Source: JAQBDA01 sp041301185 (GTDB lineage Bacteria; Chloroflexota; Anaerolineae; Anaerolineales; UBA4823). Taken from it: a stretch of 9,020 nt of DNA. Positions 1-5,975 of the stretch are shown here, one piece after another; the first letter of the stretch is position 1, and each line of letters opens with the position of its first letter. A program made the translations under genes and the position numbers. The notes under the pieces are model-generated. The model was not told where the DNA came from and did no database searches. It saw only the letters and a program-made list of their open reading frames with translations. The DNA lies in the NCBI GenBank assembly GCA_041301185.1, contig JBFYSV010000136.1, positions 1 through 9,020 of the forward strand, given 5' to 3'.

Positions 1-130
1 ACCCACAAATCGCCGCACAGATGGCAATCACCAATATGTCAATTAGCTTGTGCAGCTTCGTTCGATCTATTCGCGGATCGGTGATGCTCCCAAAGTGCTC
101 TTCTATTGTGGCTGTGACTGGTTTTTCCAT
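1..130 (-). CDS. ISAs1-family transposase, N-terminal fragment (cut by window edge)
   Basis: Reading leftward from an ATG at 130-128 gives 43 residues with no stop before the window edge. The fragment contains HFGSITDPRIDRTKLHKLID followed by a hydrophobic ILVIAICAAICG. The pattern HF..(I/L).DPR...R.K.H.L.DIL.IAICA.ICG is, from memory, the hallmark N-terminus of ISAs1-family (H-repeat-associated) transposases, the domain that precedes the DDE catalytic core. The catalytic residues lie outside the window, so I cannot say whether the enzyme is intact. The upstream sequence AGGAGATAAGCC before the ATG carries a good Shine-Dalgarno, AGGAGA. The fragment was identified by translating this strand by hand. 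The family call is fairly secure; activity is unknown. Confidence 0.8.
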   Translation of the reverse strand, partial: MEKPVTATIEEHFGSITDPRIDRTKLHKLIDILVIAICAAICG

Positions 131-213
131 GGCTTATCTCCTGTGCGTTTTGACTTGCTATGATAAGCTATGCCCATTCCCTTGTCTAGCTCAATTTAGA
201 TGCGTTTGCCCTG
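1..213 (-). mobile_element. ISAs1-type insertion sequence, 5' end
   Basis: This is the part of an insertion sequence visible in the window: the transposase start plus about 80 bases of leader. The likely outer end is at 197-213, where the minus strand begins CAGGGCAAACGCATCTA. A CAGGG-type terminus of this kind is what I remember for ISAs1 relatives, but the other terminal repeat is outside the window and cannot be matched here. Beyond position 213 the sequence changes to host-type GC-rich palindromic repeats, which fits a boundary near there. The exact end and any target duplication are undetermined. Confidence 0.5.
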
Positions 214-245
214 GGTCTATTTATCGGCAGGATGGTAAATCCCCG

Positions 246-280
246 CCCTCACCCTGCCCTCTCCCGCCAGCGGGTGAGGG
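246..280. repeat. CCCTCACCC / GGGTGAGGG hairpin repeat
   Basis: The outer arms CCCTCACCC (246-254) and GGGTGAGGG (272-280) are perfect reverse complements around a CCGCCAGCGG-type centre. Similar CCCTCACCC...CTCTCCCGC sequences are common intergenic palindromes in many bacteria. It lies downstream of the gene ending at 400 and could end its transcript, but there is no U-run after the stem in either direction, so I do not call it an intrinsic terminator. Confidence 0.55.
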
Positions 281-288
281 TTTGTCGA

Positions 289-364
289 GCGGGATTCTAT
301 CCCGCGACTGGCCCTTCCTTGCACAGGCGCAGCCAGTCAGTAGGGCGGGATTCTATCCCGCCGC
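289..364. repeat. Two copies of the GCGGGATTCTATCCCGC palindrome
   Basis: The 17-base sequence GCGGGATTCTATCCCGC occurs exactly twice, at 289-305 and 345-361, the second extended by one more base pair (344-362). Each folds as a six-pair stem, GCGGGA/TCCCGC, around a TTCTA loop. Both copies are followed by a CTGG tail (CGACTGG and CGCTGG). They lie 36 bases or more beyond the stop codon of the DUF6483-like gene, so on the transcript they would form a 3' stem-loop pair. There is no coding signal: open frames crossing them have low-complexity translations of the repeat. Confidence 0.65.
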
Positions 365-399
365 TGGTTTGTCTCCGTTGGGGTGATCGATCTGGGGGA

Positions 400-966
400 T
401 TAGAGCAGGTCTATTAACTGCTGGTTGATGCGGTCTGCTTCTGCCCGCAGGGCAGCCCGCTCGCAGCCCACCTCCGCCAGGTCGCCGTCCGACCAGCGCT
501 GCAGCCGCTCCAGGTAATCCAGCAGGGCCATCTGCGTCTCCAGGGGAAGCACGCCTGGCTCCAGTTTGGGGCGCAGGTCTTCGATTTTGCGCAGGATGTC
601 TTCCGGCATCTGGCTGGGGTCATCCAGGACGACCTCCAGGTAAAAGCGCAGCGCCCGCTGGAGGGGGGCTTGTGCCTCGTCCTGCCGCCCCTGCAAGCCG
701 AGCACCTCGCCCTCCTCGCGGAACAGGTCTGCCAGGATCGCCAGTCGCTCCACATCCAGGGTATCGTGCAGGGTGAGCATATTGATCAGCTTATCATCGC
801 CGAGGTGCTTGAGCAGGTTGGCGCGCAGCCCCATCAGGGTTTCCAGGGCCTGGTCGATGGATTGCTGGGCCTGCTCGTACTGCCCGGCTTGCTTGAAGCG
901 CTGGATATGGGCAATGACCGATAGTGCCAGCCTGATCTGGCGCAGGACGAAGTCTTCAGTGTACAT
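400..966 (-). CDS. DUF6483-like all-helical protein
   Basis: This 188-residue soluble protein has no signal peptide or membrane segment. It is predicted almost wholly helical. Residues 5-25 (DFVLRQIRLALSVIAHIQRF) form an amphipathic helix, followed by AGQYEQAQQSIDQALETL (27-44) and RQDEAQAPLQRALRFYLEVV (94-113), which look like tetratricopeptide-type helical hairpins. A helix at 71-90 carries DVERLAILADLFREEGEVLG. The opening 'DFVLR.I', the GQY..A...ID.AL...L.L repeat and the EEGE motif match my memory of DUF6483, a family of unknown function; no catalytic residues are evident. A role in protein-protein contact would fit the fold but is not shown. The ATG at 966 is preferred because the family begins close to DF/DY. 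No clear Shine-Dalgarno precedes it. It stands alone, separated from the large gene upstream by a repeat element. Confidence 0.75.
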   Translation of the reverse strand: MYTEDFVLRQIRLALSVIAHIQRFKQAGQYEQAQQSIDQALETLMGLRANLLKHLGDDKLINMLTLHDTLDVERLAILADLFREEGEVLGLQGRQDEAQAPLQRALRFYLEVVLDDPSQMPEDILRKIEDLRPKLEPGVLPLETQMALLDYLERLQRWSDGDLAEVGCERAALRAEADRINQQLIDLL

Positions 967-983
967 GGTGTATTCTACTTGTA

Positions 984-1011
984 ATTTTACTTGATTGGTC
1001 TACTTTGTGTA
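984..1011 (-). promoter_or_regulatory. Possible promoter for the DUF6483-like gene
   Basis: In an AT-rich gap, the minus strand has TACACA (1011-1006, four of six to the -35 consensus), a 16-base spacer, and TAAAAT (989-984, five of six to the -10 consensus). This would give a leader of only about 10-15 bases. A second -10-like box, TAGAAT, lies five bases before the ATG and would give a leaderless message, but it lacks a -35. A TTGACA at 1025-1020 has no good -10 at 16-18 bases. The true site is uncertain. Confidence 0.3.
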
Positions 1012-1061
1012 GGGGGAGCTGTCAATTATGTTGGCTGTATTTCTGAGGCTGCGAATGGTTG

Positions 1062-1191
1062 GTAGGGGCGACGCATCCGCGGACAGTATTCTGTCCTCTG
1101 GCGGGTTTTATCGGTTTTGTTGGGGCGAAGCATCCGCAGGCAAGATGCTGTCCTCTGGCCGGTTTTATCTCTGCGGATGCTTCGCCCCTAC
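1062..1191. repeat. MITE-like element: two 51-bp direct repeats plus an inverted end
   Basis: Two 51-base units, 1062-1112 and 1119-1169, match at about 43 positions. Each starts with GTAGGGGCGACGCATCCGC or its close variant and ends CTGG(C)CGGTTTTATC. A third copy of the first 19 bases, GCGGATGCTTCGCCCCTAC, sits inverted at 1173-1191, so the element is bounded by near-perfect 19-base inverted ends. The first unit also contains a small hairpin, GGACAG-TATT-CTGTCC (1081-1096). There is no coding capacity. It fills the gap just beyond the stop codon of the large secreted-protein gene (stop at 1201-1199) and may act as its 3' structure. No target-site duplication is obvious. Confidence 0.7.
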
Positions 1192-1198
1192 TACGTGA

Positions 1199-4100
1199 TT
1201 ACTGGATCACCAGCGGCAGGAAAACCATCACCCCGCTGATCATGAAATCGCGATGGGTCAGGTTGCCCTGCAGGTCGCCCACCGTAACCCGACCCGAGTT
1301 GCCGATCTTCAAGAACAGATCGCTGGTATCCATACCGAAACTGCCGTCGGCTTCCAGGAGCGGGTAGCGGGTGATCGGATACCCCTCGGTGCTCAACAGC
1401 ACCGAGGGTGCCGAGCCGGGCGGGGCGCTGCCCAGCAGGACCTGCCCGCTGAAATCGTGCCGGGCGGTGATGCCCGGAACCTGGTACTCCACAAGCACTC
1501 CCTCGGCGTTACTCAGCGCCAGCTGGTCGCCGGCGGCAAAGCCCCGCTCGAAACAAAAAGTGAAATTGCCCCAGGCTGCGCTTTGGCTGGCAGTCTGCTG
1601 GTATGAGCCGTTGGCGCTGGCAACGGTCAATGTGATCGCCTCGCTCGGGTAAGGCGCAACGCCCCAGGCGCAAAGCCCGTCCAGGGCCAGCTCCAGGTGC
1701 GGGGTGGCGAAAGCCAGGGTTACCTGGTGGTCTGCCGGGCTATGATAGATCAGGGTACCCTGGACGCCGGCGCCTTCCAGCTCGGGAAAATCAACCTGAT
1801 ACTCACCGTCTGCATTGGCGGTGGTGTGACAGGAGAGGCTGGGATAGGAGATCAAAATTTCCAGCAGGGCGCCGGGTGGCGCCTGCCCGCTCAGCCGGGC
1901 TACCAGCGGATCGTAGCGGGCGGTGAGATCAGGGATGGTAAGCTCGTGCACGCCTTGCGGGGTTTCGAGCTCGAGATGGTCGCCGGGCGTGACCAGTGAA
2001 TTCTCGCCATCCTCGGTGAACAGGTAGGCATTGAAGGAAGCATCGTTATCGGCGTACCCGCTGGCGCTGGCATTCGTAACGGGCCCATTCACGTGAATCT
2101 GGAAGGGGGTCAGCGGTGGCAGCCAGCCGTATACCGGCTCGGAATAGATCGGGACAACCAGACGCGGTAGGGCGGTGAGGGTGATAAATTTCACCGGCTG
2201 GCGGCTGATCGAGACTTCGATCCGGTCGCCGGTCTGGTAAGTGTAGCCGCTTCCCAGGCTGGCCTGGTATATCCCATCCTGGGTGGCGGTCACCACAATC
2301 GTTGTAGTCCATAGATCTTCACTGTCCCGGCGGGTGATCTCCAGGCGCGCTCCGGGTGGCGCCGTGCCGCTAATCAGGTATGTGTCTGGGTCCATTTCCA
2401 CGCTGAGCTGCGGGACGGTGTTAGATGTGCTCTCCCCACCATACTCGATCTCGATCCGGTCACCCGGTAGGACAAGGATGGGGACACCGTTCTCGTCGTA
2501 AAGACGAAGCTCGGGTCCTTCGAGGGAGTACCATATATCGTATAGATAAGCTTCTTTCTTGAGCGCTCCGGATGCATCCCACAGGCGCATCATCCCATCG
2601 TAACAATAGTCTTCAACATTTACGAACACCCGGTTTCCGCCAACCTGCGCCCCCGCCAGGTTGGGCGGGCAGTTTGGCAACCGCCAGGGTCTCTCCACCT
2701 GGTGACCTTCTGGCGTGGACAGGTAGACTGCCCCGTTGGAATAGTCGGTAAATTCCAGGCTGTTGCTGAAGTCGGCGCTATAGGCGCCATCGGCGGTGCT
2801 GGTGACCACCCGGGTCTCAAAAGGGTAGGTGTGCTCGGCGACGGTCAGGCGGGTCTCCGGCGGGGCGTTGCCAGAGACGGTCGAGAGGTTACGGTTGGCT
2901 GTGGCAGTCAGGACGGGCACGTTGAAGGCGATCTTGTCCATGCCCGGTGCGGTGATCTCTACCACATCCCCTCCGTCGATTTTCGGCCAGATATCCCAAT
3001 ACCCGCCGAAGTAGCCAAAACCGCCTGCCCCGCTGGTCGTTCCCACCTGCCAGTCCTTGAGATAGCCGCTTGGGCCGCGCACAGAGACCGTGATCGGGCT
3101 GAGCGGCAGGTCAATCTGCCCGGCGATGAGGGAGTGGATAGCGCCATAGTCGCTGACGTCACTCAAGCGGGTGTATAGATAGACCGTAGATGTGCGGGCA
3201 TAAGCCTGGTGCTCATCTGGTAGGGTCACAAACGCCGCCCCGTAATCGCCGGTTTGCACGGGCAGGCTGGCGGTGTATTCCCCGCCGGGTGCAGCGACGT
3301 TTACAGCCTGCTGGTCAGGCTCCAGATCCCAAATTGCATCTAGCGCGCCATTCAGTAACAATTCTAGCGGCATGGGGCCGTCAAAATAGCGCACGACGAC
3401 ACCCGCGCCGGGAGGCGCCAGCCCGCTGATCTGCCCGCTCTCCTGGTATGTTTTAGCGCTCAGCACCGGCAGGGTCATGCTGAAGACCTGCCCGGCGGCG
3501 GAGGCGACCACCCGGTCGCCTGGGGCGAGGGGCAGGCTGTCCGGTTCCCACTCCCATAGCTCAGTCTGGTAAGAAAAGCCTCCCTGCTCGCTGGTGGAAG
3601 TTTGGATCACCTGCACCACCTCGCCGGAAGCGAGCGTATGGGTGATGATAATATCTTCCTGGGGCGCAGCCAGGCCGGAGATCGTTGCGCCGCCTACCTG
3701 GGCGCGCAGCAAGGGGGCGACAAAGCGACGGTAAGCAGATACCCCTGGTTCCATCTCAAGCAGGATATAGCCGCTATCCTGGCGGTGCAGGTCATGGGCA
3801 GGAGCCAGGCTGATCTGGTAGCTGCCATCTCCCGCCGCGCTGGCGGTCTGGGTATAGATGGCTGCCGGGTCGGCGTAGGGTGTGACAAAGGCAGTCAGGG
3901 CAGAGCCGGGCGGCGCCTGACCGTACAGGCTGTCCTCGCCCGGCGCGGCCAGGCCTGGCTCTGCCAGAGCGGTCAGCACGGGCACATTGATGCTCTGGCT
4001 GAGGCTGCCCTGGGATACGTATATCTGGTCGCCCGGCTCAAGTTTTGACGGGTAGCAATAATCGGCGCCGCACGGGTAGGATTGCCAGATCAGTTTGAAG

Positions 4101-4492
4101 TGGTAGAAAAAGCCAGCCGGGTCTGGGACAGGCAGCCCTTCTCCGCTGGCAGCTATATAGCCATCCCGGGTGACAGACGCGCTGACCGGTTGCAAGGTGG
4201 CGGTGCTGCCTGCCAGGCTGCCATCTGTCAGGTTGAGGTGGACCGTCAGGCTGGCGTCCACCAGATCGGATTGCCTGGCGTGCAGGACGGCTTCCCGGCT
4301 GCGCACCAGCTCGTTCCAGCCCATTTCCGGCGAGCCGCCGGCTGTAGGCGGTGGTAATTTTTGCTCATCAGATGGGATAACCGGGGCGGCGTAGGTATCT
4401 CCCGCAGCGGGCAAAGCCGCCCAGCCCAGGATCACCAGCAGCACGGCAAGACCGGTAGGCCAGGACAGGCGCAGGTTCTTGTGGGTTAGCAT
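1199..4492 (-). CDS. Large secreted multi-module repeat protein with FLPLV C-terminal tail
   Basis: This 1097-residue protein was not recognised as a named family. Residues 1-35 look like a Sec signal peptide: a basic start (HKNLR), a hydrophobic core GLAVLLVILGWAALPAA, and likely cleavage near 30-35. The rest is built of about eleven modules of 73-101 residues. A typical module opens with G-x-A-P-P-G (near 191, 357, 541, 709, 869, 1021; degenerate at 273, 458, 614, 789, 944), has a DG-x-Y/F turn (222, 568, 739, 895, 1049), a PGD-x-(hydrophobic) strand (153, 324, 508, 677, 756, 837, 988, 1072), and closes with VPxLTA (170, 525, 853). Alternating hydrophobic residues suggest beta-sandwich, Ig-like or carboxypeptidase-regulatory-like domains. 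No catalytic motif, sortase signal or SLH domain is seen. The protein ends MVFLPLVIQ, which resembles a tail I recall on secreted Chloroflexota proteins. Cysteines pair plausibly (141/146, 608/630, 941/980), fitting export. The ATG is supported by GGAGGG seven bases upstream and by the promoter at 4544-4572. An adhesive or surface role is inference only. Confidence 0.85.
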   Translation of the reverse strand: MLTHKNLRLSWPTGLAVLLVILGWAALPAAGDTYAAPVIPSDEQKLPPPTAGGSPEMGWNELVRSREAVLHARQSDLVDASLTVHLNLTDGSLAGSTATLQPVSASVTRDGYIAASGEGLPVPDPAGFFYHFKLIWQSYPCGADYCYPSKLEPGDQIYVSQGSLSQSINVPVLTALAEPGLAAPGEDSLYGQAPPGSALTAFVTPYADPAAIYTQTASAAGDGSYQISLAPAHDLHRQDSGYILLEMEPGVSAYRRFVAPLLRAQVGGATISGLAAPQEDIIITHTLASGEVVQVIQTSTSEQGGFSYQTELWEWEPDSLPLAPGDRVVASAAGQVFSMTLPVLSAKTYQESGQISGLAPPGAGVVVRYFDGPMPLELLLNGALDAIWDLEPDQQAVNVAAPGGEYTASLPVQTGDYGAAFVTLPDEHQAYARTSTVYLYTRLSDVSDYGAIHSLIAGQIDLPLSPITVSVRGPSGYLKDWQVGTTSGAGGFGYFGGYWDIWPKIDGGDVVEITAPGMDKIAFNVPVLTATANRNLSTVSGNAPPETRLTVAEHTYPFETRVVTSTADGAYSADFSNSLEFTDYSNGAVYLSTPEGHQVERPWRLPNCPPNLAGAQVGGNRVFVNVEDYCYDGMMRLWDASGALKKEAYLYDIWYSLEGPELRLYDENGVPILVLPGDRIEIEYGGESTSNTVPQLSVEMDPDTYLISGTAPPGARLEITRRDSEDLWTTTIVVTATQDGIYQASLGSGYTYQTGDRIEVSISRQPVKFITLTALPRLVVPIYSEPVYGWLPPLTPFQIHVNGPVTNASASGYADNDASFNAYLFTEDGENSLVTPGDHLELETPQGVHELTIPDLTARYDPLVARLSGQAPPGALLEILISYPSLSCHTTANADGEYQVDFPELEGAGVQGTLIYHSPADHQVTLAFATPHLELALDGLCAWGVAPYPSEAITLTVASANGSYQQTASQSAAWGNFTFCFERGFAAGDQLALSNAEGVLVEYQVPGITARHDFSGQVLLGSAPPGSAPSVLLSTEGYPITRYPLLEADGSFGMDTSDLFLKIGNSGRVTVGDLQGNLTHRDFMISGVMVFLPLVIQ

Positions 4493-4506
4493 GGCAGCAC
4501 CCTCCC

Positions 4507-4534
4507 CCCGAGCGAGGGCTATGGCTCGTTCGGG
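4507..4534 (-). promoter_or_regulatory. 5'-leader stem-loop next to the ribosome binding site
   Basis: On the mRNA, CCCGAACGAG (4534-4525) pairs with CTCGCTCGGG (4516-4507) in a ten-position stem with one A-C mismatch and the loop CCATAGCC. If transcription starts near 4537, as the promoter predicts, the stem begins within about three bases of the 5' end. It ends one base before the Shine-Dalgarno GGAGGG (4505-4500). A 5'-terminal hairpin can stabilise an mRNA, and one abutting the ribosome site can modulate translation. Either effect is inference. No riboswitch family is recognised. Confidence 0.6.
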
Positions 4535-4543
4535 CTTAATATC

Positions 4544-4572
4544 ACTATATAGATATATTGATCGTATGTCAA
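4544..4572 (-). promoter_or_regulatory. Near-consensus housekeeping-sigma promoter
   Basis: The minus strand reads TTGACA at 4572-4567 (six of six), a 17-base AT-rich spacer, then TATAGT at 4549-4544 (five of six). The predicted start is an A near 4537, giving a 45-base leader to the ATG at 4492. It is the best promoter in the window and drives the large secreted-protein gene. No operator palindrome is clearly separate from the AT-rich spacer. Confidence 0.75.
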
Positions 4573-4598
4573 TCGGGAATGAAGAGATGAGTGATTAA

Positions 4599-4627
4599 CT
4601 CTGTGTTCTCTGCGTCTCTGTGGTGAA
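4599..4627. repeat. CTCTGTGTTCTCTGCG-type dispersed repeat
   Basis: The sequence CTCTGTGTTCTCTGCG followed by TCTCTGTGGTGAA is one copy of a repeat whose opposite strand reads TTCACCACAGAGACGCAGAG and continues AACACAGAG. Related pieces appear at 5171-5241 and 7339-7635. This copy is the cleanest in the window. It lies six bases past the stop codon of the acetyltransferase gene, and just upstream of the promoter for the secreted-protein gene. Its function is unknown. Confidence 0.65.
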
Positions 4628-4632
4628 CCCGA

Positions 4633-5154
4633 TCACAACAGCAGCGCCATCAGGTAGTCATCGTAGAAGCGCTCGTGGCGGTAGACCGCCTTGCGCAGGC
4701 GGCCTTCGATCATAAAGTCGAACTTTTCGTATAGATGAATCGCCGGCTCGTTCTCCACGAACACGAACAGTTCAATCCGCCTCAGCACCCCGCCCTGACG
4801 CGCCCACTGGATGGCGTGCGCCATGAGCTGCGAGCCCACCCCCGCCCCGCGCCAGCCCTTGCCAATCGAGATGCCCAGCACGGCACAATGCCGGTTGCCA
4901 GCCCGCGTGCCGCCCTTGAGATTCAAACCGCCCACGATCTGCCCATCCGCCACAGCCACAAAATAGGCCGAGTTATCCGAGAGAGCATATTTATTCAATA
5001 GCGCGGCTTCTTCGTCCACCGTCATAGTGAACTCGCCGGGCTGCAGGAGGAGGTACAGCTCGGTCTCCTCAGACAGGCGGGTGACAAAATCCACCAGCTG
5101 GGCAGCGTCTTGCACGTGGGCTTCCCGGATCGTTATCGAAGGTTCTTTACTCAC
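4633..5154 (-). CDS. GNAT-family N-acetyltransferase
   Basis: This 173-residue cytoplasmic enzyme is predicted to move an acetyl group from acetyl-CoA to an amine. Order: strand ITIREA (7-12), helix QDAAQLVDFVTRLSEE (15-30), strands AYFVAVADGQIVGGLNL (63-79), then motif A, AVLGISIGKGWRGAGVGSQL (91-110), where W-R-G-A-G-V-G (101-107) is the pyrophosphate-binding loop. The C-terminal part RIELFVFVENEPAIHLYEKF (126-145) is the usual N-x-x-A-x-x-L-Y-x-K-x-G/D-F block, ending in GRLRKAVYRHERFYDDYLMA (151-170). The family-typical length and complete motifs suggest an active enzyme. The tail resembles the broad RimJ/RimL/PhnO-like group, and the substrate (protein N-terminus, small amine or antibiotic) cannot be told. 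The start is GTG at 5154; no strong Shine-Dalgarno is seen. It is separated from the S51 gene by 91 bases of repeat. Confidence 0.9.
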   Translation of the reverse strand: MSKEPSITIREAHVQDAAQLVDFVTRLSEETELYLLLQPGEFTMTVDEEAALLNKYALSDNSAYFVAVADGQIVGGLNLKGGTRAGNRHCAVLGISIGKGWRGAGVGSQLMAHAIQWARQGGVLRRIELFVFVENEPAIHLYEKFDFMIEGRLRKAVYRHERFYDDYLMALLL

Positions 5155-5170
5155 GATAAGCCAGCACTAT

Positions 5171-5241
5171 CTCACCGCAGAAACACGTAGAACACAGAGG
5201 ATTCAATATTAAACTCTGCGCTCACCGCGTCACTGCGGTGA
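5171..5241. repeat. CACCGCAGAAACACG-type repeat pair and hairpin
   Basis: CTCACCGCAGAAACACGTAG continuing AACACAGAGG (5171-5200) is a decayed copy of the CACCGCAGAGACGCAGAG-type repeat, and CTCTGCG (5214-5220) starts an inverted partner. The partner ends in a perfect hairpin, TCACCGC-GTCACT-GCGGTGA (5222-5241). It sits four bases beyond the stop codon of the S51 gene, so on that transcript it is the first structure met after translation ends. The stem could serve as a weak terminator or 3' stabiliser, although no U-run directly follows it. Confidence 0.55.
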
Positions 5242-5245
5242 ATCT

Positions 5246-5941
5246 TTATTTCATCAGATCAAAGCTCTCGCCGGGGGTGTAAATCCGCCTGGCATCCGGG
5301 CGTAGCAGGGTCAAGCGCCCGCCGCCGTAGACCGTCCATTTGCCCTGCTCGCCGTCATTGATCATCGCCGTGCCTTCTTCGAGACCGAGCAGGATGGCTT
5401 GCGGCAGCTCGGCGCGCAGGGTCTCGGCCCAGCGCCGTCCGAAATCCTTGAAATGCGGCAGCACGCAGGTGTCCGGCAGCAGGTTTAAGCCTTCCAGCAG
5501 CTCGCCCGAACGCGGGTCGAAAAAGCTCCCGCACATCACCATCGCCCCGGCGCTGCTGCCGGCGATCACCGCCCCAGCCTGGTGGGCATCCAGAATCGCC
5601 TGCCAGCTCAGGCTGCCCGCCAGCGAGCGGTACAGGTGCGCCGGGAAGCCTCCCAACAGGTAGATCAGCCGGGCGTTGCGCAGCTCCGAGACGATCTCGG
5701 GCTGGTCGGCAGAAGCCCGGTCGGTCAGCGCCAGGCTGAGGACGTCCCTGGCCCCCAGGCTCTTGAACCAGCGCACACCGTTGCTCCCGGCGTGGATATG
5801 GTTATCGTCCGGGGCAGCTGCAGCGGGGACGATGCGCACAGCTGTCCCCGAGCCCCCGGCAAGGTAAATGGCGCGCTGGTCCGCCGGCGCCATGCGCCCG
5901 CCGAACTCCGCCCCGCCTGCTAAAAGTATGTGTCCACTCAT
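5246..5941 (-). CDS. S51-family serine peptidase (PepE / cyanophycinase-like)
   Basis: This 231-residue protein has the class I glutamine-amidotransferase-like fold of peptidase family S51. It opens with HILLAGGAEFGG (4-15). YLLGGFP (94-100) is the family glycine loop. The nucleophile elbow AGSSAGAMVMCG (127-138) places the catalytic Ser at about 130. VLPHFKDFGRRWAETL (160-175) supplies the probable catalytic His at 163, and LGLEEGTAMI (185-194) matches the (D/E)E-x-TA block that completes the site. Family members cleave after Asp: PepE takes Asp-X dipeptides, cyanophycinase takes beta-Asp-Arg polymer. The length is close to PepE, but the sequence cannot separate these, so I give no symbol. 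There is no signal peptide, so it is cytoplasmic. The ATG at 5941 is required because the family motif starts four residues in. The promoter spacing predicts a leaderless mRNA. Confidence 0.9.
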   Translation of the reverse strand: MSGHILLAGGAEFGGRMAPADQRAIYLAGGSGTAVRIVPAAAAPDDNHIHAGSNGVRWFKSLGARDVLSLALTDRASADQPEIVSELRNARLIYLLGGFPAHLYRSLAGSLSWQAILDAHQAGAVIAGSSAGAMVMCGSFFDPRSGELLEGLNLLPDTCVLPHFKDFGRRWAETLRAELPQAILLGLEEGTAMINDGEQGKWTVYGGGRLTLLRPDARRIYTPGESFDLMK

Positions 5942-5947
5942 GGGTTG

Positions 5948-5975
5948 ATTATATCCTAGCTTATCGATATGTCAT
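5948..5975 (-). promoter_or_regulatory. Promoter for the S51 gene, predicted leaderless
   Basis: ATGACA at 5975-5970 (five of six to TTGACA), a 16-base spacer, and a perfect TATAAT at 5953-5948. Only six bases (CAACCC) separate the -10 box from the ATG at 5941, so the expected transcription start is at or next to the first base of the start codon. No Shine-Dalgarno could fit on such an mRNA. The -35 box lies within the left end of the TGTCATTC dispersed repeat. Confidence 0.65.

Noticed and set aside
246..364. Intrinsic terminators downstream of the DUF6483-like gene
   Set aside because: Stems are present, but none is followed by a run of U on the transcript, so they are listed as repeats only.
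21..386. 121-residue plus-strand open frame
   Set aside because: It lies opposite the ISAs1 transposase start and then translates palindromic repeats (AGFYPA-type peptides), which is not protein-like.
967..986. Leaderless start for the DUF6483-like gene from TAGAAT five bases before its ATG
   Set aside because: There is no -35 at proper spacing, and a better -10 (TAAAAT) lies just upstream, so it is noted only as an alternative.
1059..1367. Plus-strand open frame over the MITE-like element
   Set aside because: The repeated peptide in it (CPLAGFI twice) only reflects the DNA-level direct repeat, and the rest is antisense to the secreted-protein gene.
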